A DNA stretch of 64,000 nt, taken from the NCBI RefSeq assembly GCF_900092135.1, contig NZ_FMYF01000010.1:62001-126000 (forward strand). The letters run 5' to 3'. The notes beneath the pieces are model-generated. The model saw nothing but the letters and a program-made list of their open reading frames with translations, did no database searches and was not told the origin of the DNA. Positions within the stretch are counted from its first letter, which is position 1. The number at the start of each line of letters is the position of its first letter. The position numbers and the translations under genes are program-made. Below are positions 38,688 through 47,989 of this stretch, piece by piece. This stretch comes from Raineyella antarctica. GTDB lineage: Bacteria > Actinomycetota > Actinomycetes > Propionibacteriales > Propionibacteriaceae.

Positions 38688-40655
38688 ATGAGCGACAACG
38701 TGCAGCAGCCGGTGGCCCGGGTGGCCGTCGACATGCCGTTGCTGCACCTGGACCGGCTCTTCGACTACCGCGTCACGCCGGCGCAGGCCGAGTCGGCCCG
38801 CCCAGGCGTGCGGGTACGGGTGACGTTCGCGGGGCAGCACCGGGACGGCTTCGTGATCCAGCGGGTCGACGGCGACGACCTCGGTCCGGGCACCGCCCTG
38901 CACCAGCTGTCCGAGCTGGACAAGGTGGTCTCGCCCGAGCGGGTGCTGACCGCCGAGGTGACCGGGCTGGTGCGGGCGGTGGCCGACCACTGGGGCGGCT
39001 CCTTCGCCGACGTCGTGCGGCTGGCCGTGCCGCCGCGGCATGCCGCGGCGGAGGCGGCCGAGCCGGTGCACCGCCCTGCGCTCGACGCGCGCCGGGCGCT
39101 CGGCGTGCCGCACCCGTTCGGCTCCTACCCGGCTGGCGAAGCGTTCCTGGACGCGGTGCGCAACGGTGGGGCGCCGCGCGCGTTCTGGCAGGTGGCCCCG
39201 ACCCGCCATCCGCTGGGTGACTGGGCGTCCGGCCTGGTCGCCGGGGCGGCGGCCGCCGTCGCCGCCGGGCGCGGCGCGGTGCTGGTGGTGCCCGACGCCC
39301 GGGACCTGGAGCGGCTCGCCGCGGCCTGCCGAGTGGCGTTCGCCGAGAGCGGCTTCGTCACCCTCACCTCCGAGCTCGGGCCGGCGGCGCGCTACCGCAA
39401 CTTCCTCGCCGTCTCCCGGGGCCAGGCCAGGGTGGTGATCGGCACCCGGGGCGCGGTCTGGGCGCCGGTGGAGGACCTCGGCTTCCTGGGCGTCTGGGAC
39501 GAGGGCAACGACCTGCTCGCCGAGCCGCGGGCGCCCTACCCGCACGTCCGCGAGGTGGCCGCGCTGCGGGCCCAGCTGGCCGGTGCGGCCCTGGTCCTCG
39601 CCGGGTACGGGCGCAGTACCGAGGCGGAGGCGCTGCTGGAGCGCGGCTGGCTGCACCCGGTCGCCCTGGCCGGCCGCGACCAGCGGGAGGTCTCCCCCGT
39701 CGTCCGGACCCCACGCGACCGACCGGACCAGGCCGGCCGGATCCCGCACGACGCGTTCGACACGATCCGCGCCGGGCTCGTCACCGGGCCGGTGCTGGTC
39801 CAGGTCCCGCGGGGCGGCTACCAGGTCGTGGTGGTCTGCCAGGACTGTCGTACGCCCGCCACCTGCCGGGACTGCGGCGGCCCGCTGCACGGGCGCGAGG
39901 ACGGGCTGATCTGCGGCCTGTGCGGGTCGCGCAACGAGGGCTGGGCCTGCACCGAGTGCGGTGGCACCCGCTGGCGTACGCCGGTGGTCGGGGTGGAGCG
40001 CACCGCCGAGGAGCTCGGCCGGGCCTTCCCTCAGGTGCCGGTGCGCCAGTCCCACGCCGGGCACATCCTCGAGGCGGTCGACGAGAAGTCCGCCCTGGTG
40101 CTGGCGACCCCGGGGGCCGAGCCGGACGCCGAGACGGGCTACGCGGCCGCGGTGCTGCTGGATGGTGCCAGCCTGCTGCTGCGCGCGGACCTGCGGGCCC
40201 CCGAGGAGGCGCTGCGGCGCTGGCTGCACGTGTGCGCCCTCGTACGACCCGCCGTCGAGGGCGGGTCGGTGCTGGCGGTGGCGCCGGCCGACCACCCCGC
40301 CGTCCAGGCCTTGGTGCGGCTGGACCCGGCCGGCCTGGCCGCACGGGAACTGGAGGACCGGCGCGAGGCCGGCTTCCCGCCGGCGATGCGCCTGGTCGTG
40401 GTCGAGGGCGACCAGGTCGGGGTCGAGGGCGTCTCGGCCCAGCTGCCGCTGCCGGAGGGGGTCGAGGCCTGGGGGCCGGCACCGGTGCTGGAGGCCGACG
40501 GGTCGCTGGGCGAGACCTGGCGGTTGACCTTGCGGGCCCCGCTGCCGGTCGGCGCCGCGGCGGTGCAGGCCGTGCGGGACGTCCAGGCGGTGCGGACCGC
40601 CCACAAGGACCCCGGGTCGGTGCGGATCAGGGTCGACCCGGAGCGGATCGGGTGA
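38688..40655 (+). CDS. priA: PriA-like replication restart protein without helicase motifs
   Basis: A 655-residue primosomal protein N'. The N-terminal DNA-binding domain (VARVAVDMPLLHLDRLFDY...) and the zinc cluster (CQDCRTPATCRDCGG with later CGLCGS and CTECGG pairs, about 388-430) are present. The helicase Walker A (GKT/S) is replaced by GAAAAVAAGRGAVLVVP, and the DEEH box by WDEGND. This is known for actinobacterial PriA, which is considered non-helicase. The C-terminal domain is intact. ATG 38688. Fmt starts 15 bp downstream. Confidence 0.9.
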   Translation: MSDNVQQPVARVAVDMPLLHLDRLFDYRVTPAQAESARPGVRVRVTFAGQHRDGFVIQRVDGDDLGPGTALHQLSELDKVVSPERVLTAEVTGLVRAVADHWGGSFADVVRLAVPPRHAAAEAAEPVHRPALDARRALGVPHPFGSYPAGEAFLDAVRNGGAPRAFWQVAPTRHPLGDWASGLVAGAAAAVAAGRGAVLVVPDARDLERLAAACRVAFAESGFVTLTSELGPAARYRNFLAVSRGQARVVIGTRGAVWAPVEDLGFLGVWDEGNDLLAEPRAPYPHVREVAALRAQLAGAALVLAGYGRSTEAEALLERGWLHPVALAGRDQREVSPVVRTPRDRPDQAGRIPHDAFDTIRAGLVTGPVLVQVPRGGYQVVVVCQDCRTPATCRDCGGPLHGREDGLICGLCGSRNEGWACTECGGTRWRTPVVGVERTAEELGRAFPQVPVRQSHAGHILEAVDEKSALVLATPGAEPDAETGYAAAVLLDGASLLLRADLRAPEEALRRWLHVCALVRPAVEGGSVLAVAPADHPAVQALVRLDPAGLAARELEDRREAGFPPAMRLVVVEGDQVGVEGVSAQLPLPEGVEAWGPAPVLEADGSLGETWRLTLRAPLPVGAAAVQAVRDVQAVRTAHKDPGSVRIRVDPERIG

Positions 40656-40670
40656 CGTTAGACTCGGCAG

Positions 40671-41594
40671 GTGCGTCTTGTCTTTGCCGGTACCCCCGAT
40701 GTCGCCGTCCCCAGCCTGGAGGCGCTCGTCGCCTCCCGGCACGAGGTGGTGGGGGTGGTCACCCGACCCGATGCCCGGCGTGGCCGTGGCAAGTCGCTGA
40801 GCCCCAGTCCGGTCGCCGCGCGCGCCGCCGAACTGGGCCTTCCCGTCCTCAAGCCCGAGCACCCGCGCGACCCGCAGTTCCAGGACGCCCTGCGCGCCCT
40901 GGCTCCCGACTGCTGCCCGGTGGTGGCGTACGGTGCGCTGCTGCCGACGCCGGTCCTGGACATCCCGACGTACGGCTGGATCAACCTGCACTTCTCCCTG
41001 CTGCCCGCCTATCGGGGGGCGGCGCCGGTGCAGTCGGCGATCCTGCACGGTGAGTCCGAGACCGGCGCGGTCACCTTCCTGATCGTGCCGGCCCTCGACG
41101 CCGGGCCGGTCTGCGGTGAGATCCGCACCCCGATCGGTGCGCGCGAGACCGCCGGCGACCTGCTCACCCGGCTCGCCTCGAGCGGCGCACAACTGTTGGT
41201 GGAGACGATGGACCGGATCGAGGACGGCACCGCCGAGTTCGTCGAGCAGCCGGCCGAGGGCGGGACGTACGCCGCCAAGATCGAGGTCGAGGACGCCCAC
41301 GTCGACTGGGGCGCCCCGGTCGACGTGATCGACCGCGTGGTCCGTGCCTGCACCCCGGCCCCCGGCGCGTGGACGACGCTGGACGGCCAGAAGTTCCGCC
41401 TGCACGAGGTGCTGCCGACGGACACCCCCTCCACCGATCCGGGACGGGTCGACCAGGAGGGTCGTCGCCTCTTCGTGCACACCGGCACCGGCCGGCTCGA
41501 GCTGCTGCGCGTCCAGCCCGCCGGGAAGAAGGCGATGGAGGCTGCCGCCTGGGCCAACGGCCTGCACACCGACACGATCCGGTTCGGACGATGA
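40671..41594 (+). CDS. fmt: Methionyl-tRNA formyltransferase
   Basis: A 307-residue enzyme formylating initiator Met-tRNA with 10-formyl-THF. It opens MRLVFAGTPDVAVPSL with GTG, then shows the folate/formyl loop INLHFSLLPAYRGAAPVQ and the C-terminal tRNA-binding domain. It overlaps rsmB by 4 bp (ATGA). Part of the priA-fmt-rsmB unit. Confidence 0.97.
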   Translation: MRLVFAGTPDVAVPSLEALVASRHEVVGVVTRPDARRGRGKSLSPSPVAARAAELGLPVLKPEHPRDPQFQDALRALAPDCCPVVAYGALLPTPVLDIPTYGWINLHFSLLPAYRGAAPVQSAILHGESETGAVTFLIVPALDAGPVCGEIRTPIGARETAGDLLTRLASSGAQLLVETMDRIEDGTAEFVEQPAEGGTYAAKIEVEDAHVDWGAPVDVIDRVVRACTPAPGAWTTLDGQKFRLHEVLPTDTPSTDPGRVDQEGRRLFVHTGTGRLELLRVQPAGKKAMEAAAWANGLHTDTIRFGR

Positions 41595-42976
41595 GCGCCG
41601 GGCGCACGAGTGGTGGGCGGGGTGCGCGCGGTCCGCGACGGCCGGTCGACCAGGCCCGGCGGGCGGCGTACGACGCGCTGCGCTCGGTGCACGCCGCCGG
41701 GGCGTACGCCAACCTGGCGCTCGGGGAGATCCTGGACCGCCGGCACCTCGACGACCGCGACGCCGCCCTCGCCACCGAACTCGTGGCGGGTACCTGCCGG
41801 CTCGAGGGCACGTACGACGCAGTGCTGGAGGCCGCGGCCGGGCGCCCGCTGTCGTCGCTGCAGCCGGCGGTCGTCGACGTGCTGCGGCTGGGAGCCCACC
41901 AGGTGCTGTCGATGCGTACCCCCACCCGGGCCGCGGTGGACAGCGCGGTGGACCTGGCCCGTTCGGCGATCGGGGAACGGGTCACCGGCCTGGTGAACGC
42001 CGTGCTGCGCAAGGTGGCCGCCCAGGACCTGGACGGCTGGCTGGACCAGCTGGCCGCCGGGCGCACCGGCACCGCCGAACTCGCGGTGCGGACCCACCAT
42101 CCGCTGTGGATCGCCCAGGCGTACGTCGACGTGCTCGGGGACGAGGCGGTCGAGGCGCTGCAGGCCGACAACGTCGCTGCGCGCCCGACCCTGGTGGTGC
42201 GTCCCGGCCTGGCCGAACGCGACGAGCTGGTCGATGCCGGGGCCGTCGCCACGATCTACTCCCCCTACGGGGCGGTGCTGGAGGGCAACCCGGCGGACGT
42301 GGCAGCAGTCCGCGAGGGACGCGCCGGCGTCCAGGACGAGGGCTCGCAGCTGGTCGCGCTCGCGCTGTTCCGGGTCGAGGCCCCGGCCGGCCGGTGGCTG
42401 GACATGTGTGCCGGCCCGGGCGGCAAGGCGGCGCTGCTGGCCGGACTGGCCCGGGATCGGGGCGAGGACCTGCTGGCATCGGAACTGCAGGAGCATCGGG
42501 CGGCCCTGGTTGCCCAGAGCCTGCGCGGGTACGACCCGCCGATCGGCGTGCTGTGTGCGGACGGAACCCGCCCGGCCTGGGCGGCGCAGGCCTTCACCCG
42601 GGTGATGCTCGACGCGCCGTGTACCGGACTGGGCGCGCTGCGTCGCCGCCCGGAGTCGCGCTGGCGCCACAGCCCCGAGGACGTGGACGAGCTCGCACCG
42701 CTGCAGGCACAACTGCTGGTCTCCGCGATCCGGTCGACCGCCCCGGGGGGCGTGGTGGCGTACGTGACGTGCTCGCCGCACGAGGCCGAGACCGAGGACG
42801 TCGTGCAGGCGGTCGTCGAGGAGACCGGCGTCGAGTTGCTGGACGCGCCGGCGCTGCTGCCGGAGGTGCCGGATTGCGGGCGCCGGGACCCGTGGGGCGG
42901 CGAGCGGTTCGTCCAGTTGTGGCCGCACCGGCACCGGACCGATGCGATGTTCCTGGCGCTGCTACGGGTCCGCTGA
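41591..42976 (+). CDS. rsmB: 16S rRNA (cytosine-967-C5)-methyltransferase
   Basis: A 461-residue SAM enzyme. It has an N-terminal NusB-like RNA-binding domain (RRAAYDALRSVHAAG...), then the methyltransferase core with MCAGPGGKAALLAGL for SAM, DAPCTGLGALRRRPE, and the second conserved cysteine in VTCSPHEAE (nucleophile). The leader is basic (RTSGGRGARGPRRP). Its 3' end overlaps the convergent HNH gene by 15 bp. Confidence 0.95.
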   Translation: MSAGRTSGGRGARGPRRPVDQARRAAYDALRSVHAAGAYANLALGEILDRRHLDDRDAALATELVAGTCRLEGTYDAVLEAAAGRPLSSLQPAVVDVLRLGAHQVLSMRTPTRAAVDSAVDLARSAIGERVTGLVNAVLRKVAAQDLDGWLDQLAAGRTGTAELAVRTHHPLWIAQAYVDVLGDEAVEALQADNVAARPTLVVRPGLAERDELVDAGAVATIYSPYGAVLEGNPADVAAVREGRAGVQDEGSQLVALALFRVEAPAGRWLDMCAGPGGKAALLAGLARDRGEDLLASELQEHRAALVAQSLRGYDPPIGVLCADGTRPAWAAQAFTRVMLDAPCTGLGALRRRPESRWRHSPEDVDELAPLQAQLLVSAIRSTAPGGVVAYVTCSPHEAETEDVVQAVVEETGVELLDAPALLPEVPDCGRRDPWGGERFVQLWPHRHRTDAMFLALLRVR

Positions 42977-44482
42977 GGGCCTTCGCGAGAGTCGGTGGCC
43001 GACCAGCGCCTCAAGGTCACTGGTGTACTGCGACCAGCGGCGGGTGCCGTCGCGCGAGACCGTGTAGCGACGGCCGATCGGCGTACGCCATAGTCGGACA
43101 CCGCCCAAGGTGGTGAGGCGGAAGCCGGCGTGGGTCTTGGCCCGGTGAACCGGGCGCGTCAGAGGCCCGAGGTTCGTGATCCGGGTCTGCCCGGGGCGGC
43201 CACGAACGTACGGGCGGCAGTGGTCGGCGTCGAGGCCACGGGAGCGGCGGACCGACCACGGGAACACCTCCACCGGCTCGGTGAGGTTCAGCTGCTCGCG
43301 CATGGCCGGGGGGACCTCGTACGCATCGACGGCGGTGGTGTCGCGACAGTCGATCACCTGCGTGAGCCGGACCTTGCTGTCGGCCAGGAGCTCGCGGAGC
43401 CGGTCGAGCAGGATCGCCCCGCCGCCCTCGACCCGGGCCAGGTCGTCGGGGCCGAGGTGGGCTGCGTTCGCGTGGACGTACAGCGGGGTGGGCGGCGCGA
43501 GCCGATCCAGGTCCGTGGTCGGCAGCAGGTCGGCGACCTCCCGGAGCGCTTCGGGCGCCGACCAGGGCGCCCGCATCCCGGCATCGGGGTCGCCCTCCCC
43601 CGCCGGTCCGGGCGCGGCCGCAGCGGCGGCCCCGGCCAGCAGCGCGACGGCCCGTGCGGGGGTGGCCATCACGCCGAGGGCCCGCGCATCCCGCTCGCCC
43701 TGGGAGCGGGTGTCACCCAGATCGGCGAGGATGCCGGAGAGCCGCTCGACCATCGCACGGACGTGGATCGCGTCGGCGGCGGGCAGCCGGGCGAAGAGCA
43801 TTCGGGTGCCCGAGGTGTCCTGCCGGCCGAGCCGCACGAAGCGTTGCCGCCGGGCGGCCTCCTCGCGCCGGCGCTGGGCCTGCGGGTCGGCGCGGATGAT
43901 CTCCGCCTCGACCAGGGCCACGCCGCGACCGAACGACAGTGCCGGCAGTCGCTCGGCCACGGCGTCGTCGACCGCCCGGGCCTGGTCCCTGCGCAGGCCC
44001 GCCGCCGCGCACAGGGCGGCGGCCCGGCGCGCGAGACCGACCCTGACCCGTCCGGCCAGCACGGCCTGCCAGGTGCGCGGGTGCCGGTGCCGCAGGTCCA
44101 GGGTGTCGGACACCAGCCGCCGGGCGCTATAGGGGGTCAACCCGAGCAGCGGCCCGACCTCCAGATGGAGGAACTCGGGGATCCGAGGGGTCCCGTCCGC
44201 GCCTCCGGGAACGAGTCGGGCCTGCCCGGGCACCGGGGGCCCGGTCGGAGCGGGCGCGGTGTCGCACAGGTGGGCGATCAGGACCAGTTCGCGGGCCTCG
44301 GCAGCGGTCCGCAGCGAGCAAAGGGCCGACAGCTGGTCACAGGTCGCGGCATCGGACCCCGGCGGAGGCGCGGACGGGTCGACCCAGGCCAGGGTGTCCC
44401 CCACGGGTCCCTGCCAGCGGCTGTGGTCACCGTCCCCGGTCGTACCTGTCATGACGACAACGCTAGGAGTGCCCACAGACAT
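42962..44482 (-). CDS. DUF222 (13E12-repeat) protein with C-terminal HNH nuclease domain
   Basis: A 506-residue actinobacterial protein with a long helical DUF222 region (about 45-370) and a C-terminal HNH motif (LDADHCRPYVRGRPGQTRITNLGPLTRPVHRAKT) plus WSQYTSDL. Such genes occur in many scattered copies in actinobacteria, often next to rearrangement points; whether they cleave DNA or confer any phenotype is not settled. Two starts are possible (44482, used, or 44452), neither with a strong ribosome-binding site. It lies between coaBC and the inverted rsmB-fmt-priA block, with a 15-bp convergent overlap with rsmB. Confidence 0.85.
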   Translation of the reverse strand: MSVGTPSVVVMTGTTGDGDHSRWQGPVGDTLAWVDPSAPPPGSDAATCDQLSALCSLRTAAEARELVLIAHLCDTAPAPTGPPVPGQARLVPGGADGTPRIPEFLHLEVGPLLGLTPYSARRLVSDTLDLRHRHPRTWQAVLAGRVRVGLARRAAALCAAAGLRRDQARAVDDAVAERLPALSFGRGVALVEAEIIRADPQAQRRREEAARRQRFVRLGRQDTSGTRMLFARLPAADAIHVRAMVERLSGILADLGDTRSQGERDARALGVMATPARAVALLAGAAAAAAPGPAGEGDPDAGMRAPWSAPEALREVADLLPTTDLDRLAPPTPLYVHANAAHLGPDDLARVEGGGAILLDRLRELLADSKVRLTQVIDCRDTTAVDAYEVPPAMREQLNLTEPVEVFPWSVRRSRGLDADHCRPYVRGRPGQTRITNLGPLTRPVHRAKTHAGFRLTTLGGVRLWRTPIGRRYTVSRDGTRRWSQYTSDLEALVGHRLSRRPSADP

Positions 44483-44486
44483 TTTT

Positions 44487-44503
44487 CCGAACCCACGGTT
44501 CGG
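44487..44503. repeat. Perfect palindrome just upstream of the HNH gene
   Basis: CCGAACC-CAC-GGTTCGG (7-3-7) lies 4 bp upstream of the HNH start and 30 bp after the coaBC stop. On the minus strand it is followed by five A's, not U's, so it is not a classical coaBC terminator. It could be a factor-independent stop in a high-GC host, or an operator for the HNH gene. Confidence 0.55.
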
Positions 44504-44533
44504 ACCGGAACAGGCCCAGGAGGGGCAGGCGGT

Positions 44534-45751
44534 TCAGTCCGCGCGCTGGGCCAGGACGGCGTCGCAGATCCGGTGCGCGACGACCTGCTTGGAGCCGGTG
44601 GCCTCGGCGACGATGCGGTCCCGGTCGATGACCACGACGCTGGTCCGGGCCTGGCCGAAGACCTTGCCACCGCTGACGTCATTGCAGACCAGCAGGTCGG
44701 CGCCCTTGCGGGCCAGCTTGGCGGTGCCCAGCTCCAGCAGGTGCTCCCTGCTGTCGGCGGTCTCCGCCGCGAACCCGACGATGGTCTGGCCCTCGTGCCG
44801 CGAGGCCGCCAGGGTCGCGAGGACGTCGGTGGTCTGGACGAGGTCGAGGGAGAGCCCGGCGTCGCCGACCTTCTTGATCTTGTGCCCGGCAGCCGCGGCG
44901 ACGGTGAAGTCGGCGGGGGCGGCGGCCATCACGACCACGTCGGCCTGCGGTGACAGTTCGGCCATAGTGGCGGCCAGGTCACCGGTCGAGGAGACGCGGC
45001 GTACGGATACCCCGGCGGGCGGCTCGTGGTCCATGTGTGCGCCGACCAGGATGACCTCTGCGCCGCGCAGGCGGGCGGCCCGGGCGATGCCGATGCCCAT
45101 CAGGCCGGAGGAATGGTTGCCCAGGTAGCGGACCGGGTCGATCTGCTCCTGCGTCCCGCCGGCGGAGACGACGACGCGGAGTCCGGCCATGTCCTGTGCC
45201 GCGGCGCCCGGGGCCAGCCCGGGTTCCTCGACCACCGCCTCGGCGACAGCGCGGATGTCGACCGGGTCGGGCAAGCGCCCCGGGCCGGTGTCAGCACCGG
45301 TGAGCCGGCCGGAGTCCGGGTCCACCACGACGACGCCGCGGCTGCGCAGCGTCGCCACATTCGCCTGGGTGGCCGCGTGCAGCCACATCTCGGTGTGCAT
45401 CGCAGGGAACATCACCACCGGGCAGTGCGCGGTGAGCAGGATGTTCGTGAGCAGGTCGTCGGCACGCCCGGTCGCGGCGCGCGCCATCAGGTCGGCGGTC
45501 GCGGGGGCGACGAGGACCAGGTCGGCGTGCTGCCCGATCCGTACGTGCGGGACCTCGTGGACGTCGTCCCAGACCTGCGTCGAGACGGGATGGCCGGACA
45601 GGGCCTCCCAGGTGGCGGCGCCGACGAAATTCAGCGCATTCGCGGTGGGGACGACGCGGACGTCATGTCCGGAGTCCCGGAGCCGTCGGAGCACCTCGCA
45701 AGCCTTGTAGGCCGCGATTCCTCCGGCGACCCCGAGCACCACTCGGGCCAT
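44534..45751 (-). CDS. coaBC: Bifunctional phosphopantothenoylcysteine synthetase/decarboxylase
   Basis: A 405-residue two-domain enzyme of CoA synthesis. N-terminal flavoprotein CoaC domain: GVAGGIAAYKACEVLRRLRD, HADLVLVAPATAD and the PAMHTEMW flap. C-terminal CoaB ligase domain: GTQEQIDPVRYLGNHSSGLMG, AAPADF and the NDVS-type loop. The gene follows rpoZ by 8 bp. In most actinobacteria metK or priA follows; here an HNH gene does. Confidence 0.97.
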   Translation of the reverse strand: MARVVLGVAGGIAAYKACEVLRRLRDSGHDVRVVPTANALNFVGAATWEALSGHPVSTQVWDDVHEVPHVRIGQHADLVLVAPATADLMARAATGRADDLLTNILLTAHCPVVMFPAMHTEMWLHAATQANVATLRSRGVVVVDPDSGRLTGADTGPGRLPDPVDIRAVAEAVVEEPGLAPGAAAQDMAGLRVVVSAGGTQEQIDPVRYLGNHSSGLMGIGIARAARLRGAEVILVGAHMDHEPPAGVSVRRVSSTGDLAATMAELSPQADVVVMAAAPADFTVAAAAGHKIKKVGDAGLSLDLVQTTDVLATLAASRHEGQTIVGFAAETADSREHLLELGTAKLARKGADLLVCNDVSGGKVFGQARTSVVVIDRDRIVAEATGSKQVVAHRICDAVLAQRAD

Positions 45752-45759
45752 GGTCCGGG

Positions 45760-46176
45760 TCAGTCCTGCTTCTCGTCGGGCTGCTCGTTGAGGGGCTCGC
45801 TGCCGGGCAGGTCGAAACCGTCACCCATGTCGAGGCCGTCGCCGAAGTCGTACGACCCGAAGTCGCCCTCGAGGAAGTCCTCGCCGAAGGCGGCCTGCTG
45901 GGCAGCGGCCTCGGCCTCGGGATCGATCTGGGTGTACTCGAGCAGGCCTTCGTTGATCTCGCGCATGGCGATCGACAGAGGCTTCTCCTGGATCTCGGTC
46001 TCGACCAGCGGGCCGACGTTCTCCAGCAGGCCACCGCCGAGCTGTGCGTAGTAGGCGTTGATCTGCCGGGCGCGCTTGGCGGCGAACAGGACCAAGCGGT
46101 ACTTGGAGTCCACCTTCGTCAGCAGGTCGTCGATCGGGGGGTTCGTGATCCCCGGGGGCGTGGATTCGTTAGTCAA
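45760..46176 (-). CDS. rpoZ: RNA polymerase omega subunit with long acidic tail
   Basis: A 138-residue omega subunit that assists beta' folding. The omega core covers about residues 13-85 ([49 protein letters not shown]). The last 50 residues are Asp/Glu/Gly/Phe-rich ([20 protein letters not shown]) and longer than usual. It lies between gmk (40-bp gap) and coaBC (8-bp gap), the standard actinobacterial order. Confidence 0.95.
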   Translation of the reverse strand: MTNESTPPGITNPPIDDLLTKVDSKYRLVLFAAKRARQINAYYAQLGGGLLENVGPLVETEIQEKPLSIAMREINEGLLEYTQIDPEAEAAAQQAAFGEDFLEGDFGSYDFGDGLDMGDGFDLPGSEPLNEQPDEKQD

Positions 46177-46216
46177 GATCAGCCTTCTGCAACCTAGGGG
46201 CGTGGCACTGACGGTG

Positions 46217-46777
46217 TCACAGACCAGACAACTCTACCAGCTTGTTCACCGTTTGCCCCAACTCGTCGTTCACGACAACGGTGTCGAACTCGTCCTGGGC
46301 CGCCAACTCCTCTTCGGCGGTCCGCAGCCGGCGGGCCTGCTCCTCGGGGGACTCGGTGCCGCGGCCGCGGAGCCGGCGAACCAACTCCTCGCGGCTCGGG
46401 GGCGCCAGGAAGATGAGGTACGCGCTGGGCCAGGACGCCTTGATCTGCCGGGCACCCTGCAGGTCGATCTCCAGGATGACCGTGTGGCCGGCCGCGACGG
46501 CCTCCTCCACGGGGCGCCGCGGCGTGCCGTAGCGGGCCGCGCCATGTACCGTGGCCCACTCGAGCAGTCCGCCGTTGTCGACCAGATCGTCGAACTCCTC
46601 ATCGCTGAGGAACCAGTAGTGCACGCCGTTGACCTCACCGGGGCGGGACGGCCGCGTGGTCGCGGAGACCGAGACGTACGCCTCCGGGTGCAGCCGACGC
46701 AGGTGCGCCATGACCGTTCCCTTGCCGACCGCCGTCGGTCCCGAGAGGACGACGACCCGACCGGGGGATTCGGTCAC
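46217..46777 (-). CDS. gmk: Guanylate kinase
   Basis: A 186-residue P-loop kinase phosphorylating GMP. P-loop [10 protein letters not shown] lies at 12-21, then [19 protein letters not shown] and the GMP site [13 protein letters not shown]. The start overlaps the mihF stop by 4 bp, supporting joint translation. Confidence 0.96.
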   Translation of the reverse strand: MTESPGRVVVLSGPTAVGKGTVMAHLRRLHPEAYVSVSATTRPSRPGEVNGVHYWFLSDEEFDDLVDNGGLLEWATVHGAARYGTPRRPVEEAVAAGHTVILEIDLQGARQIKASWPSAYLIFLAPPSREELVRRLRGRGTESPEEQARRLRTAEEELAAQDEFDTVVVNDELGQTVNKLVELSGL

Positions 46778-47085
46778 GAGAACTCCTTCTTCAGCGCATC
46801 GATCTGGTGGCGACCCAGTCCGCGCAACCTCCTTCCCGGAGAGATGGCGAACCGTTCCATGAGTACCTCGGCCCGCTTGGGGCCGATCCGCGGGACAGAC
46901 TTCAGCAGGTCCACGACGCGGATGTGAGCGATGATATCGTTCTCGGCCGCCAGGTCGAGCACGTCCCCGACCGTGAACTGCCGGGTCCGGACCTTCTCCT
47001 TGACGGCTGCGCGCTCCCGGCGCGCGCCAGCGGCAGCGGCCCGGGCCGCATGCAGCTGCTCCTCGCTCAAGGGTGGGATGGGCAC
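46774..47085 (-). CDS. mihF: Actinobacterial integration host factor
   Basis: A 103-residue DNA-binding protein unrelated in sequence to E. coli IHF; it shapes DNA and the nucleoid in actinobacteria. It shows the helical N-terminus (PPLSEEQLHAARAAAAGARRERA), the conserved VKVRDLL-type block (HIRVVDLLKSVPRIGPKRA) and GLGRHQIDALKKEF at the C-terminus. It precedes gmk, as in mycobacteria and streptomycetes, and follows pyrF by 48 bp. Confidence 0.95.
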   Translation of the reverse strand: MPIPPLSEEQLHAARAAAAGARRERAAVKEKVRTRQFTVGDVLDLAAENDIIAHIRVVDLLKSVPRIGPKRAEVLMERFAISPGRRLRGLGRHQIDALKKEFS

Positions 47086-47133
47086 TGCGGGCCCCCTTCC
47101 GGGCCGGATGTCCCGTGCCTCACGGGGGCATCC

Positions 47134-47976
47134 TCAGCCCATGGTCATGACATTCAGACGTGCTGCCTGGCGCAGCTCATCGGCGTCAGGCCCCTGCCCC
47201 ATCACACCACGGCTCGTCGTCGGGAGCACATTGCCTAGTGAAGTGCCGAAAATTGTGGGGAGGTCGTCCAACTTTCCGCCCTGGGCACCGATTCCCGGAG
47301 CCAGGATCGACCCGTTGAAGGCGTCCAGGTCGATTCCAGTATCGACCCGGGTGGCCCCCACCACCAGCCCGACCGGCCCCGGAATCCCGCCCGCTCCGGA
47401 GGCGCCGGCGGCGACGTTGGTCGCTGTCGCGGCGTCGACGATCTGCTGGGCGACCGGTCGACCGTCCGCGCCGGCGGCGAGCTGGACGTGGTCCCCCTCC
47501 GGGTTGGAGGTCCGAGCCAGCACGTACACGCCCCGGCCGTTCGCGATGGCCAGGTCGATCGCCGGCTGCAGCGAGCCGTAGCCCAGGTAGGGGCTCAGGG
47601 TGATCGCGTCCGCGGCCAGCGGGGCGTCGTCGAGCAGGTAGGCGCGCGCGTAGCCGGCCATCGTCGAGCCGATGTCGCCGCGCTTGACGTCCAGCAGCGA
47701 CAGCGCGCCGGCGGCCCGGATGTCGGCGAGGGTCCGCTCCAGCACGGCGATGCCGGCCGAGCCGTACTCCTCGAACAGCGCCGACTGCGGCTTGAACACC
47801 GCCACGGTCGCGCCGAGGGCCTCGACCATGCCGCGGGCGCAGGACTCCAGCCCGGCGACCGTACGCTCCAGCCCCCAGGCGTCCAGCATCGAGGGGTGCG
47901 GGTCGATCCCGACGCAGAGGCGACCGCGGGCGGCCGTCACCTCGGCCAGTCGTGCGCCGTAGGGGATGTGCGGCAT
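47134..47976 (-). CDS. pyrF: Orotidine 5'-phosphate decarboxylase
   Basis: A 280-residue enzyme making UMP from OMP. It has the longer, type-2 form with the signature DVKRGDIGSTM and the CVGIDPHPS start of the barrel. ATG 47976 has a GGAGG ribosome-binding site. It follows pyrD by 13 bp in the carA-carB-pyrD-pyrF unit. Confidence 0.96.
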   Translation of the reverse strand: MPHIPYGARLAEVTAARGRLCVGIDPHPSMLDAWGLERTVAGLESCARGMVEALGATVAVFKPQSALFEEYGSAGIAVLERTLADIRAAGALSLLDVKRGDIGSTMAGYARAYLLDDAPLAADAITLSPYLGYGSLQPAIDLAIANGRGVYVLARTSNPEGDHVQLAAGADGRPVAQQIVDAATATNVAAGASGAGGIPGPVGLVVGATRVDTGIDLDAFNGSILAPGIGAQGGKLDDLPTIFGTSLGNVLPTTSRGVMGQGPDADELRQAARLNVMTMG

Positions 47977-47989
47977 GGTGCCTCCTGCG

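Noticed and set aside
38670-41567. A 965-codon minus-strand frame opposite priA and fmt
   Set aside because: Antisense artefact with low-complexity product; priA and fmt have full motifs on the plus strand.
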